A stretch of DNA of 64,000 nucleotides from Aporrectodea caliginosa (GCA_020284085.1 JACEVL010000132.1:574501-638500); one strand, 5' to 3'; shown: positions 11,806 to 24,247, counted from the first letter of the stretch. Translations and numbers: made by a program. Notes: generated by a model from the sequence alone, not told the origin.

Positions 11806-12231
11806 CTTCTTCTTGTTCTTCTTCTTCTTCCTACCCTCCCTCCTCCTCCTCCTTCTCCACCACCTCCTTCTTCTTCCTCCCTCCACCTCCTCTTCTTCTG
11901 CTCCTCCTCCCCTTCTTCTTGTCTCCTTCTTTTTCTCATTGTCTTCTTCCTTTCTACTGTTAGGTCTACCAATACCACTACTCCTCCTACCTCTACTCTT
12001 CTTCTGCTCACTACTACCATTACTACCTACTCACTTTACTACTACTACTACTACTACTACTACTTTTACTACTACTTCTACTACTACTACGACTACTCCT
12101 ACTACTAAGTCTACTACTACTTACTACTACTACTACTACTACTATTACTACTACTACTACTACTATTACTACTACTACTACTGCTACTACTACTACTACT
12201 ACTGCTGCTACTACTGCTACTGCTACTGCTG

Positions 12232-12314
<83 letters not shown>

Positions 12315-12350
12315 GTGGTGTGGTGGTGGTGGCGGTGGCAGTGGTGGTGG
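11770..12350. repeat. compound (TTC)n / (TAC)n / (TGG)n microsatellite
   Basis: TTC-rich sequence at 11775-11950 grades into TAC units at 12030-12315 and ends in TGG units to 12355. The 200-codon frame across it is repeat-derived. Confidence 0.96.
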
Positions 12351-12359
12351 TATGGTAGC

Positions 12360-13085
12360 CGAGACACTAATACACTTTAGAGTCTTTCAGTACCTACCTC
12401 AAAAGCACTGCCTACGCTAACCTAACTTATGCAAAAGTCGACAATGAGTGCTCATGCAGTTAACTCGAAGTCATCACTTGCAGTCTCCCGCACACCTATA
12501 GAACCCAGCAAACGATTTCTCATTAAGAGTTGACGGTTTTGAATATTTAGAACAACCTTTTTGTGAATGCTTAGACTTTAGAATATCCTATTAAGTGCTC
12601 AATAAACTAATACTTGTCATCTGACAAACACGGAGACTTTGTTCTCTTTTACGTAGGCCAGCCTACGTTGTGTCACTTGTGTGAGCTATAAATATATCAA
12701 TCATAAATTGGGGTCGTATAATTTGAACATACTGCAATTTCTTTCACAGATCCCAGTTCACACACCGCCCTTAATTATGTCACAAGACATACAGACATCT
12801 GCTGGAGGAAAGATCGCTGTGTGAAAACGACGTTTATGCGTCACAACAAAATTCGGCAAATTAGCCGGATATTTAGTAATTTGTCAATTATTGGCCTCGA
12901 ATGTACCAGTTCACCGAGCTAAAGACAGCCGTGCAGCATTCAAAGGCGCATGTGTTCATGACATAATGTAGACCTACATGCATTGCATGTGTCTTTGTTC
13001 GCGCCGTATCATACGCACCGCGTCTTTTTTGTCTAACAATTTAATTCGTAACTGGTTGACCTGATAAACTAGGCTGTATTCCTCT
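12360..13085. other. intergenic, nothing recognised
   Basis: Mixed sequence with no exon candidate or recognised repeat. Confidence 0.3.
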
Positions 13086-13152
13086 GTGTGTGTGTTTTGT
13101 GTGTGTGTGTTTAGGTGTGTGTTTAGGTATGTGTGTGTGTGTGGGTGCACGT

Positions 13153-13205
<53 letters not shown>

Positions 13206-13232
13206 AGTGTGTGTGTAAGTAAGTGTGTGTAC
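13086..13232. repeat. (GT)n microsatellite
   Basis: GT dinucleotide array, purest at 13158-13202, followed by a short (TAAG)n run at 13262-13275 like those beside SINEs. Confidence 0.95.
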
Positions 13233-14221
13233 GCATGATCATAGTGATAATAAGAAATAAGTAAAGTAAGTAAGTAGCCTTTTAATGATGCAAGTCGAAC
13301 GCTCGCATTTTACACAACGGACAACTGATGTAAAATGTTACTGTTATTGGATCAGAAGAGCTATTAACAGCTCTATAAACGCTTCTGACGCTCGCTTCAA
13401 GATGGTAAACTGTTCGAAAAATGGCGAACTGCGCTGGTAGCCGATGACGTACAGTCTAAATATTCGAAGCAAGCTCTCTAGTGCCCGATAAGACTACATC
13501 CACGATATTCTTGGCAACAGATGTCGTGTTGCCGGAATATTTATAGTCCAGTTCTGAAGGCTTATAACAGGAAAAAGACGTGGAAATTCCGAACTGTTCG
13601 TTTGTACATCGTGGCGGCTCCCGTGCGGTGATGATCATCCAAACCGAGAATATTCCACGAGGTTAAGCTGGGTAATGTACCTGATAACGAGTTGCACTCT
13701 CTCCAGTGTTTCCTGGATTAGAGTTCGATATCCCACGTAAAAGGATCACAGTCATGAAGCCAGTAGTGTACCATCCATTCACATACACCGTCATGAAGCC
13801 AGAATCTGCAAGGTTTACGGCACTGAATTACGTGTCTAGAATATGTTGCCACAGTAGCAATGCACCGATGAGTCCTATACATGGGTTTATACGTCTAGGC
13901 TAAATCGAGATGCTTAAGTGGCAGAAAGTCTTTGCCTTTCGCACCTTTTTCACTAGGTGTGAAATTGATAATTTGTTCAAGACTCACGTGTCCTTTGAGA
14001 AAATGTTGTTCAATTTTTTTATTTTATTTATTACATAATATTTCATGTCCAAAGTCAGTTACTCTGAATCCGGGACACGAGACAGGTACACGTGCCTTAA
14101 CAACTTGACAGGGGTGTGTATACACGGAGAGAGTGCTAAACCAGCTCGAATCCACAAACCGAGTCACACATTTAGAATAAATCGAAAGATCCTTCAACCT
14201 CTGCAACACGCGACCGACTTT

Positions 14222-14660
<439 letters not shown>

Positions 14661-15128
14661 ACTGTTTACATAAATAATTATATGTATGATTGCACAATTT
14701 TTTGCACTGAATGTTGTCGCTTTCGCTACAGGCGATCTTGGCTGAAAGAAGAAGTTTGAAAAGCGGTAATCAAATGTTTGCTCGCCTTGCTTTCAGGAAG
14801 CCAGAAAGTGCAAGGTTTACGGCACTGAATGGCGTGTAGTAGTATACGTTGTGGACAACACTGATGCACGCGCGTATCAGTGACTGGTCCAGCTGATACG
14901 GGCTTTAGACTGGGAACAATAGAAAGGGAAAGGTTATCGAAGCGATGAGAGATAAAAACTGAGGCTTGTCTTGTTTCGTATTCTGCTCGTCATCAGCAGA
15001 AACGAAATGAGATGTACGTATAATTTTTACGTATAATTACTGGCGTGGATGGTTAATTGATAATGCTTTGTAGAAACTAATTCGACATGATACGAGATGT
15101 GAAACTGGAGATTAATAGATACGATTAC

Positions 15129-15343
15129 CAGAGGCGGCGCCAGGTTTTATCTTGTTACCAGGGCATAGCCAGAGCAGTCATACAAAAAGTAACCAATGCA
15201 GGGGCATTTATGACCCAAATAAATTCTGAGCAGGGCAAGATTTCTGGTAGCCTTGTGGCAGGGTATACATAACGACCAGGGCAAAGACTTTTTACGAGGG
15301 CATTTGCCCTGGATTGCCCTGTAGGCTAGTAGCGCCGCCACTG
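15129..15343. mobile_element. MITE, relative of the element at 3384-3577
   Basis: Starts CAGAGGCGGCGCCAG and ends GCGCCGCCACTG. The interior contains the same CAGGGCA repeats and the ATAAATTCTGAGCAGGGCAA block as the 3384-3577 element, in opposite orientation. No convincing target duplication remains. Confidence 0.75.
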
Positions 15344-15989
15344 CGGTTCAAGCGAGATATATGCTATAGTAAAATGCAGATGCGGTGGTATATAATTATA
15401 GAAACTGTATGTGGAGTTGGGTGTTCTGGCAACGGCGTGACGCAAGCGACATTGGGCCATGGCTCTCACTTGAAAATCTTGGGACTAAGGGGACTTTCCC
15501 CATAAAATAATGACATGAAAAGTTTATAATTTTCGTGTGCCAGAGTTCTAGTTTGACTAAAACGTTGAAGACCTGCTGGGAATTAATACAATTGAATACA
15601 GAAGTGAAAGTTACAAGTTGTTAGGCAAAATGGCGGAATGAACGGTAGAGAGCAAAAATGTTGAAGAGTGTAAAGATATTGCTGTGCATACTTGGCAGCC
15701 TCAAAACGTCAGGATCTGTCAAGCATTTCGTGGAAAGCGTATACCCACTTCTCTTAGAAGCGTTGGATGTTCGGTTCCTAACCAGACGGTTCCTATTGGT
15801 CATAGATAATTTCTCCGGTGCAGCTAACAGGACGAAGTTACTTGGCTGTTAAGTTAAGATATTTCCGTCTCATTCTCATGAATGGCTAGAGTATTACTGC
15901 ATGTATGTAAGTAGGCATATAATAATGGCTTCATCTCGCCAGGACGCGCATGCGTAACAGAAATTTTGATTTTATGTGTTTCTGCACAA

Positions 15990-16060
15990 GCGGGATTTAA
16001 ACCCTCAACCTCCAGGTTGACATTCCAGCATGCTAACCAGTAGAGTCACGTGACAATAAT
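15990..16060 (-). mobile_element. tRNA-like SINE head
   Basis: On the minus strand: ACTCTACTGGTTAGCATGCT (A-box-like), then GGGTTTAAATCCC (B-box-like). A cloverleaf is not convincing, so this is read as a SINE promoter or tRNA-derived fragment and not a tRNA gene. Confidence 0.45.
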
Positions 16061-17232
16061 AAATTGAAAAAGCTTCGTGACACTCACTCATCACAAACAG
16101 AAGTATCAAGCAGGTTAACCTGAAAACCGAAAAACGACAATCGAAAATAAATTTAACAGCGATTTGATATTTAACAAACATAGGCCTATTCACTGGAATA
16201 ACAGGTAGGCTACATCAAATAATTATCTAGCGATAGGCTAACTCCACGAAAAGTGCTCGCAGTTATCCAACTTTCATTGCACAAAATGTTCTTAATCTGT
16301 TTGCTTTCTGTAAAACAACATAATCTTGGGGAGCAGAATATCATCTAAAAACTATTATCGAAATAAATAACAGTGTTGCAGCAGACAACATTGTGATAAT
16401 ATTATTTGCATTGGCGTTATGCAGTTGCTGTGCTGTGTTTAATATATCAGTAGTATTAATTTTGGCCGATTCTTATCTTATTGAATCAAATATTTCTTTT
16501 CCCGATCTTTTAATAGCACCATCTATCGCCCAATTTCTAACTTCAGTCCTGTCTCCGACGCGGCCCTGGCTCTCCCGCATTCCGAAACTTTTATATGAGG
16601 GGGGCTGATCAAGTCTTTTTACCGACGTCAATAGTAAGACAAACTTCAAAACAAATTTCCCACAGCTCTCCAGAGACACCAGACCTCTACTATATACGTC
16701 CTGAAAATTCTTATAAGAATTTGCGGCCAGAAATTTTCCCCCACTGTATAATAACCAATTGCGCGTAAAGTCAAATAAAAGCGGCGACTATTTTGCCTTA
16801 TTTTCCTTGTGATCCAGTTGGAGTCATGCTTGCATTTTCACATAGGATTCTAACTATGAGTACTTAATCAAAGTACTCTCGGTATATTTGTATATTTGCA
16901 TGCAATCTTCCATGAAACGTAGAACTTTGAAATGCGTTTCCTTGATAACTTACGTAACATTATTTTATCTAGCAGTGTATTCTTATAAGCCGCTAACAAC
17001 AATATCTTTCCACCGGATACATTTTAAAAGAAGTTTTGACATAGTTCATAAAGTCTCTTTTGGTGAACAAACAGACAGAGACAGACAGACAGACCTATTA
17101 ATTAAGACAGACAGGCAGGCATATATACATATATACATACATTCAATCATTCAAACATGCATATACGTATGCGTTCATAATCATTGAATCATCAGATACA
17201 TTTTGCGTAACCGCCACTCACGCGTGACAGAG

Positions 17233-17779
17233 TCAGATTCTCTTGTTGGCGGCCAGTAGGCTCATCCTCCACGAGTCCTCGGCCATGATGACGGCCATTA
17301 GGTGGCTAGCAGAGCGACCACCGATGACCGCCTGGGACGGAGGGGGAGGGGGCAGGGGCGGGGGAGGCGTTCGACGCCGTGACATGTAATCCAATATGGC
17401 GGACGGTGACGTCATCTGGCTTCGCATCGCCATAATGGAACTGGGCAGGAGAGTGGAAAACCCCGGGGGAACGACTGGGGTCGCCCGTTCGTCCAGTTGC
17501 TGATCACGGGCATCGAACCCTGGACATGGCGACTGGCTTTCCATCGACGTCAGCTGACTCTCCGGACGTCCGTCTGCGGAGACGCGATGACCTTGAGAAA
17601 ACCCGGAAACGGAAGTTCCTTCATCCTCCTCCTCATCGTCGTCCTCGTCCTCGTCTTCCTCGGTGATGTCCAGCTGTAGGTCTTCGTTTCCTCTGGCATA
17701 TTGACCGTTGTTCCAAATGTCCCCACTGCAGCAGGTACCCTCCCCAGAGACGCCGTGACCACGGGCCACGTGCGAATTC
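17233..17779 (-). CDS. six3/6: Six3/6 homeobox protein, exon 2 (C-terminal part)
   Basis: Terminal exon, residues 193-374. The acceptor is a good pyrimidine tract ending TTTGTAG|G at 17780; the first base completes the Arg codon split in exon 1 (AG|G), so exons 1 and 2 join in phase 2 and give 375 codons in total including the TGA at 17233-17235. The exon encodes an N-terminal Gly/Cys-rich stretch, an acidic run (DLQLDITEEDEDED and further Asp/Glu), a Ser/Pro region and a polyproline block (TPPPPLPPPPP). No known domain is present, as is normal for Six3/6 C-termini, which vary between phyla. Linkage to exon 1 rests on phase, strand and position, not on sequence similarity. The acidic run could act in co-regulator contact, but that is speculation. 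Confidence 0.75.
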
Positions 17780-18443
17780 CTACAAATGACAGAAAGCATT
17801 TATGGTCTTCTGTTGCTGAAGAATGGCTGCAATACCGTAATTGTAACGCAAAGATTTCTCAAGATTTCGTACCCATCGCCGCCAAATGGTTGTCTTCAGG
17901 AACTGATGAATCTCAAGATTTTTACAGCACACCAAAAAGCTAAGTCGCGGGAACCAGCTTATTCACAGGCGCTCTGTTGTTGGGTATCAAATTCACGGAC
18001 GTTGCTAATACCATCGATGCCTAGGATCTCGACGTTCTCACTGTCACCGAAACGTGGCATTCATTTCATCCTCTTCGGATGCCCTGGTTGGCAGAGCAAC
18101 GTCGCTTGATTTTGCATTCTGCAGTCTGTCTCGTGCGACAGGGATCTTCACCAGAACTCTTCGTTTCTTTCCGGCTTAGAACGACCCGTTCTTATGGATT
18201 GTTACAAGGATCAAGGTCACCCTCTGCTTGACCGTCCGATGACCTTCAAGCAATCCGCTGCCACTGATGACTCTTCTGGTTACCTCTCGGCTTTGTAAGC
18301 GGAGGCTCATCAAATTTCAGTTGCATTGTATTGCATGCGACTGATATAGGTCTATCTTCGGACTAAGATACCGTGGAGCTCGCATAGGTACCAGTGCTGT
18401 TCTTCCCATGTCAAACTGGATATATGCTCGAAATCCTAGATAT

Positions 18444-18912
18444 GGCACCGATGAGCCGAACAACAGCATTTAAAACAGCTTTTTTCGCCTGGCCTAGGTC
18501 GAGAGCGCCACTTAATAAAGACCTTAAATGTATTTAGAGATTTATAAAGCGCCTCTCACAGTGCACACCAAACAGAGGCGCTCCCAGGGCGAAAGTCCTC
18601 GAGAATGAAGACAAGTTTTGAGGTAGCGAAAAGATGTAGCAGGACCACCACATAGTTTATTATAAATGCGGTTTGTACACCGGAATGCGGATTGCAGCTG
18701 GTTCAATAAAGAATATACTTACTTACTTATGTGAAGCCAGTCTATCGCTGCAAGGTCTATACGGGTCTGGAGCAACTTGGACCGAAAGACCTTTCGAGAT
18801 GGCCTGTCGACATTTATATAGCGTCCTTCAAGGTCTCTACTTAGAGACGCTCTCGACCCGGGCCATGCGGAAAAAGCTGTTTTAAATACTGTGATGCGGT
18901 TCATCGGTGGTA
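18444..18912. mobile_element. two LINE 3' ends in inverted orientation
   Basis: 18444-18527 and the reverse complement of 18829-18910 share CAGCATTTAAAACAGCTTTT and GTCGAGAGCG. The minus-strand frame of the right copy reads FKTAFSAWPGSRASLS, an ORF2 C-terminal end. Further copies of the AGCGCC tail lie between them (18548-18585, 18815-18850). Confidence 0.6.
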
Positions 18913-19009
18913 TAGCTATGTTTTTGGGCATATACGCAGTTTCACATAGGAGGAACGGTATGGGTACCTATGCGAGTTCCATTGTATCTTCCTAGTTTTA
19001 AACTAAACC

Positions 19010-19110
19010 TAGGATATATATCAATAGAATTGACGGAGCGAATTGAACTGGGCAGCGAATTCTAAGCTGTGGAACAGCGAACCAAAATGCTTGAGAGCCA
19101 TGCGTGCACT
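19010..19110. repeat. dispersed repeat, GAATTGAACTGGGCAGCGAAT
   Basis: Shares about 40 bp (TATCAATAGAATTG to CTGGGCAGCGAAT) and a common minus-frame IRCPVQ with 22330-22400. Family not identified. Confidence 0.5.
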
Positions 19111-19234
19111 GTTTGGGTGCCAGGCATGGGCCGCCAACAAGAGCCATTGACCGAGTGTGACCTCTCTTTGTATGTGGGGGTGAGTTTGGCTTTAAGAACA
19201 AGTTTTGAAATTGATTCTTTGGCCTGCGTCTTGA

Positions 19235-19600
19235 ATGCTTCCATTCTTGCGGGGCCGCAATTGTCCCCACCGACCCCAACTAATGCGACCCAGCATAGAA
19301 GTCTCACTGCTGTCGACTGTGGGAACGGCGCTCCCGCTGCTCTGGAAATTTTATGCTTGCGTTCCCACTGCTCACCATGCAATGCATGGGACCATGATAA
19401 CACAAGCGTTCCAATATAACTCTTCTTCTGAGTTCACACTGCTCACCCAAACCACTTTAACCACTGGGAATAAGCTGCTTCGACTTAGGCTTCTTTACTT
19501 GTCTTTGCCTCTTTTCCGTGGCTTTGCGTTGTCGAGTCGGTAGCGCCTCTGCTGTGCTTCTCTTGAGGTGGCGTTATATAAATTTACGATTAAAATCACT
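19235..19600 (+). pseudogene. LINE ORF2 C-terminal remnant and 3' tail
   Basis: LRLRLLYLSLPLFRGFAL resembles the ELR...LPLFRKRLK segment of the remnant at 6840-7110. It is followed by AGCGCCTCTGCTGTGCTTCT, then GTTATATAAATTTACG, the shared tail. Confidence 0.65.
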
Positions 19601-19604
19601 ATTA

Positions 19605-19985
19605 CTAGCAGTTATAGTACTAATATTACTAATACTATCATTATAATTTATCAGGTCTACTAATGGTGATACTAATCATTATTAATAGATCTATTACTAA
19701 TACTACCATTATTAGGCCTACTAATAGTGATACTAATACTAATCATTACTAATATTACCAATACTATCATTATTAGGCTTACTAATGGTGATACTAATAC
19801 TAATCATTACTAATATTACTAATAATATCATTATTAGGCCTATTAATGGTGATACTAATACCAATGCTAATCCTAATCCCAATACCATCACTAATCCTAA
19901 TAGAATTAGTATTACAATTGCTATTTAGGCCTACTACTAGGCCTACTACTGCTACTGCTATAATTACTAATATTACTGTTGCTAA
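19605..19985. repeat. degenerate TACTAAT-type minisatellite
   Basis: Repeats of roughly 60 bp containing ATTAGGCCTACTAATGGTGA and ACTAATCATTACTAATATTA. The palindrome AGGCCT recurs within the units. Confidence 0.8.
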
Positions 19986-20516
19986 TTTGGCATTAATATT
20001 AAAACTATTAATTTGTTACCATTTAGTGTATCTGTTATATTTGCTGTTACAAACACTGACGCTTTTACGAGTTCTAAAACCAACTGGTACAGCTCGAGAT
20101 AATACAGAAAGCGATACCAATGCGAGCGCTTTGAATAATCTACAACCCATTGAAATATAGTATTATCTTTCCGCAGAAAATTGCTCATTTTGCTGATACT
20201 GAAATAGTTACCGGAGTTACTGGGTATTTATCCTAATTACAATAAAAGTATTGTTTACCGATTCTCCCTTTCTCTATAACTCGTGGTGGTCGCGCTGCCT
20301 GATTTGTCGGATCAGTATGACCTTTTGCTACTGTAGCGTGGAAGTTTCGTTTGCGAGCACTGGGCCACATTTCATGTTTGATTTTGGAAGCTAATGCGCG
20401 CAAATGCTTTGATAAAACATAAAAGATAAATGGAAACGACGCACGACCAGAAATAGCGAAAATACAACCGAACGAGTGCGCCAAGTGATAGTGAAATTGA
20501 ATGGACGAATGCTTGC

Positions 20517-21094
20517 CTGTTCTTTGAAGCAGCCGCACGGTCTCTCTGTCGCCTGTTCTTGAACCAGTTGCCAACCTGGGTCGGGGTGAGTCCGCTGGCA
20601 CGCGCCAGCTCTCTCTTCTTGGCCGGGTTCGGGTAGGGGTCTTGGATGTACCAGTCGCGCAGGATGTGCCGCGTTCGCTCCTTGAAGCAGTGCGTCTTCT
20701 GCTCACCGTCCCAGATCGTGTGTGGAAGGGGGAACTTCTTTCGAATTCGGTATTTGTCGACTGGCCCAAGTGGTCGGCCCCGCAGTCTCTCCGTCTCCTG
20801 GTAGTGAGCCTCCAGCCAGAGCGTCTGCAGCTTCGCGTGGTACTGCTTGGTGAACTTGTAGCTCGTAAGGATGTGGTACAGCTCGCGGAATCTCCCGGCT
20901 TGGAAGGCGACCAGGGCTCGAGCTCTGAGGACAGCCTCGTGGCGGTTGAACGCCTCGCAGGCGGAAGGGTGATCGGGAAGAGACCAGAGAAAGCGAGCCA
21001 GTCGCTCTATGTCACCGCTCTCCTCCAGCGTCTCACAGACTTGAGCCACCTGTTGTGAGGTGAATAGAAGCAGAGGAAACGGTTGCAGGAACAT
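20517..21094 (-). CDS. six3/6: Six3/6 homeobox transcription factor, exon 1 (SIX domain and homeodomain)
   Basis: DNA-binding transcription factor of the Six3/Six6/Optix class, known in animals for anterior neural and eye specification, acting in the nucleus. Residues ~13-124 form the SIX domain ([46 protein letters not shown]). Residues ~125-186 form the homeodomain, with the recognition helix [13 protein letters not shown] at 174-186. The homeodomain segment [17 protein letters not shown] is diagnostic of the Six3/6 subclass, against Six1/2 and Six4/5. The start codon at 21094-21092 is the first in-frame ATG after a TGA 33 bases upstream, has G at -3, and opens as Six3 proteins often do shortly before the SIX domain (MFLQPF...). 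An extended N-terminus, as in vertebrate SIX3, is absent from this exon. The exon ends in a split Arg codon at a GC donor; reading through would add an unrelated 47-residue tail, so the splice is preferred. Confidence 0.96.
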
Positions 21095-21660
21095 CGCTGT
21101 GCTTTGAAGTCTTCCAAGAGAGTAAGTTCAGACAGGCCAAAAGGATCGAAGCAGTTTCTCACACACTTCAAAGAAACTTGAAGGCCGGCGGAAACGGCCT
21201 TTCATCAACTTCAAAGAAAAGTGCAAGCCGTTCCTCGTAAACTTTACAGAGTCTCAAAGCGCGGAAATGGCTTCTCGCAAATGCCACCCAGCAGACAACG
21301 ACGTTACACGTTACACCGGCAGATCCTGTAACCTATACTCTACTGTTCTTGGTCCCGACTGACAAAGTTGTCAATCTGGTTTTCTAAGTCTCGTGATGTT
21401 ACGCGAATCAAAACACTAGTTTGTCAGGTGTAACTCGTTGCTTCTGTGTACGAACAGATCTAAGCGCGCATCAGTTGCGTCTCACTCAGCCTCCGTATCT
21501 TTGTCATCAATCGTTCATCGTCAGTCTACGTTTATACGAACGGCCGCCGACCGCAGCTGATGTCGTAATTGACTGGGAGGAGACTAGAGACACTTGTTGA
21601 CACCTAATGACTTCCATCATCCGCAGCAACCCTTGAGCATCGCTTAACCCTCTCAGTCCA
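21095..21660 (-). promoter_or_regulatory. 5' flank / putative promoter of Six3/6
   Basis: Immediately upstream of the Six3/6 start. It holds three loosely repeated segments with CTTCAAAGAAA and CCTTTGGCC-like cores (21165-21260). I saw no clear TATA box. Promoter role is inferred from position only. Confidence 0.35.
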
Positions 21661-22325
21661 TCAAATCACTGAATCATCGGTAGCAGCTACAGCAGCAGGA
21701 AGCGGAGGAGGAGGGCATCCGATTATCGATGAGGTGACTCCAGGCGGTGCTTGTCGTTGACGTGATGACATTGGTCGCGCAGTTGACGAGAGGCGGGCCC
21801 ATCTTTTGCTCATCCGCCTGACCACTAAACAGAAGCCAAGCCCTGGCGCAGCAGCTCAGCTGATGTATAGGCGGATCTAACATCGATGCCAGCCTCCTCC
21901 TCCTGTTCTACGTTTCAGCTGAAATGGACACCTTTAAAGTAGCATTATTAGCTCTGTCAAATTCACGTAAGGTAAGGTTATTGTCAGCGGTCCTGACAGC
22001 CATAAGACGTCGTTAGACACTGAATGCTCTATCGCCTAAGTATAGTCACTTTTAGGGCCTAATGCCGAAGACGTAGATCGATAGTCATTCAAGTAATATC
22101 GTAATCAATAGCATCAGTCAATAAATATTCGTTTATTTTCAATTTCAGAATGACAAAGACGCATTTCTGCTTACAAGTTAATATTATTTTTTCGGTTACA
22201 TTATCAGATCAATTCCTCGATCTGGAAAAGCTAGGTTGAGTCTATGGACCTTGACAAGTCATATCCGTAGGTCAGGGCGAGAAGGCAAGTTTAAAGAAAT
22301 GAGTTTTAAGTTTAGGCTTAAAGAA
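21661..22325. other. upstream region, nothing recognised
   Basis: No exon or repeat recognised, except ATATTCGTTTATT at 22126-22138, a motif also found at the 3' ends of SINE family B copies. Confidence 0.3.
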
Positions 22326-22329
22326 CATC

Positions 22330-22400
22330 ATAGAATTGGCAGAACTAATTGAACTGGGCAGCGAATATGGGCTGTGAACCAGCCACAGAAAACCCAAGAC
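22330..22400. repeat. dispersed repeat, partner of 19010-19110
   Basis: Shares ATAGAATTG and AATTGAACTGGGCAGCGAAT with the earlier copy; located just before a SINE head. Confidence 0.5.
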
Positions 22401-22444
22401 CTTTGGGTGCGGGGCACAGCAGGAATCACAGCATCCATTGATAC

Positions 22445-22870
22445 AGCTGCAATATCTACATGTGTGGTACGGTGGCTCAAGATTGGTTTGAGCGCTAGGC
22501 CTGTAACGCAGAGAGTACGGGTTCGCAAGCCAGTTACTGTCAAGGCCGCGTATCTAGGGGGTGTTTTGAGTGTTTAAACACCACCCGAAATCAAATAGTG
22601 TAAAATTAAATAATGCATTTACTAACCCAAACCCCTTAGTCGGTTGACTTGGTTTGCATGTCGGCTTGCTCATGGACGAGTAAACACCCCCCCCAACAAA
22701 ATTCTGGCTACGGCCTTGGTTACTGTGTAGGGACCTGGTCCCTTGAGCAAGTCACTCACTGTTGATGTATCTCTGCACTTGTCATCGTCATCGATGTATG
22801 GTTGTGTGCACTTCTGAGCTTTGGAAGGAGGGCATTATCAAATACAGTTGTAGATGGGGTGAGCACGGAA
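22445..22870 (+). mobile_element. tRNA-derived SINE (family C) split by a MITE
   Basis: The head GTACGGTGGCTCAAGATTGG and the B-box-like GGGTTCGCAAGCC precede the insertion at 22541. The body resumes at 22727 with GGGACCTGGTCCCTTGAGCA, then GTGCACTTCTGAGCTTTGGA and GGGCATTATCAAATACAGTT. The same 3' body occurs at 31500-31600. Confidence 0.75.
22541..22718. mobile_element. hAT-type MITE inside a SINE
   Basis: 178 bp. Left end CAAGGCCGCGTATCTAG; right end, read inward, CAAGGCCGTAGCCAG. Perfect 8-bp duplications GTTACTGT at 22533-22540 and 22719-22726. Internal poly-C and AACACCACCC/AACACCCC stretches. No coding capacity. Confidence 0.9.
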
Positions 22871-22899
22871 ATAGGTCGGTTGACTAAAATGTAGTACTT

Positions 22900-24165
22900 T
22901 GTGAACAATAAGGCAGCTTTTAAACTGTATTCTTTGTCCAATGTAATTAATGCAGAATGGACGTATGCATGCTGCTATATTTTGGATCCTCTGGCAGGAG
23001 AGTTTCGAATTTTATGTAGTTCGTGGAGATCTCTTTTAATGATACCATTGACAAGTGGGTTAAAGTATTCAAGTCTGCGTAGCCAAACCAATGCATTAGC
23101 TAGAGACATATCAGGACAGTTTGAAGCAAGAGATCTAATGCGACGAATATTCCGTATATGAAATTGAGCTGAGCAGCATACGATCAAAGAATTTTAGGAA
23201 TCATAATTCAGTGTATGTAAGTGTAGGCTGAAGTCTTCCGCTATTAGCCTATACACATCGTTCAGAAGGAGAAGAAACAAACAAAATAGGCCAAAGTATG
23301 CTTCAACAGCACGTACCTCGAAATGAGTATCAGGTTCACGACCCTTAGCCTAGGTCAGGTATAATGACCCAGAGAGAAAAATGAGTATAAATTCCCTAAA
23401 TATAAGGCATGAACCACAATCCCAATTTTGGTTATGCATGAGAGCACTTTCTGGAAATATCATACTGGACTTATCATATCTGGACATATCAAACTGAACT
23501 AGGCCCCAATTTGAAAATAAATTGCAAAATCATTTGGTATTATAGGCCTAAATGTGCATTAATAAAGTACTCTCCAATTCACTCACAGATCCGTATTGTT
23601 AACATTGTGCAATTATTTAGATCAATGGGAAAAATTGCACCAATTTAGACTATTACTTTACAAAAAATTAATAAGTTACATTAAGTGGACTTGTCTAAAA
23701 AGCGCATTCGCCACGTTTCTTTGTAGAACATTAGATTAATAAAATACGTGATATCATACTTAATTGTATGGGGTAGTCATCATTATAGATCTATAGCGCT
23801 ATAAATTTGACGTGCACTTTTCCAATGACCTTTCCCACACGTTTCACTGTTACAATACAGGGATAAAGTCAGATTTTCGTTTAGAACAACACAGGACTAC
23901 TCCGCGATTGTCTTCAATTCGAAACCATGCAGGGTCTCCTAATTTGGAACTGAGCAAACTCGACAATTGTCCCTATATAAAAAAGAAAAGGAGATCCGCA
24001 AGACTGACACAAATTACAGAAACATTAACCTACAGAGCATTTCCGGAAAATATTTCACCAAGATGATACAACTTTTAAAATGCAAATACTCTTGGGCGAT
24101 TTAAACCAAAATGCAAAACGTTTCCGTTTCATTTAATTGTGTGTGTATGTTTGTCTGTCTGTGTG
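22900..24165. other. intergenic, nothing recognised
   Basis: AT-rich, no exon or repeat family seen. Confidence 0.3.
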
Positions 24166-24189
24166 TGTGTTATGTGTGTGTGCGTATGC

Positions 24190-24245
<56 letters not shown>
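24138..24245. repeat. (GT)n(AT)n microsatellite
   Basis: GT-rich run followed by a pure TA array at 24195-24241. Confidence 0.95.

Positions 24246-24247
<2 letters not shown>

Larger units (their letters stand above)
17780..20516 (-). other. Six3/6 intron with GC-AG ends
   Basis: The donor is AACAG|GCAAGC (GC at 20516-20515), which matches the tight consensus AG|GCAAG of GC-AG introns; the acceptor is AG at 17781-17780. The position, just after the homeodomain in a split Arg codon, is where Six3/6 genes of other animals usually have their intron. The intron contains LINE tails and a degenerate TACTAAT minisatellite. Confidence 0.7.

Noticed and set aside
11756..12358. 200-codon frame of Phe/Leu then Tyr/Thr runs
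   Set aside because: Direct translation of TTC and TAC microsatellites.
15129..15343. Target-site duplication for the MITE copy at 15.1-15.3 kb
   Set aside because: Flanks (GATTAC-like and CGGTTCAA) do not match well enough.
17485..17530. B-box-like GCATCGAACCCTGG
   Set aside because: Lies within Six3/6 exon 2 coding sequence and has no A box; chance match.
17497..17943. Plus-strand frames of 60-80 codons
   Set aside because: Antisense to or overlapping Six3/6 exon 2.
20642..21058. 138-codon plus-strand frame
   Set aside because: Antisense shadow of the Six3/6 homeodomain exon.
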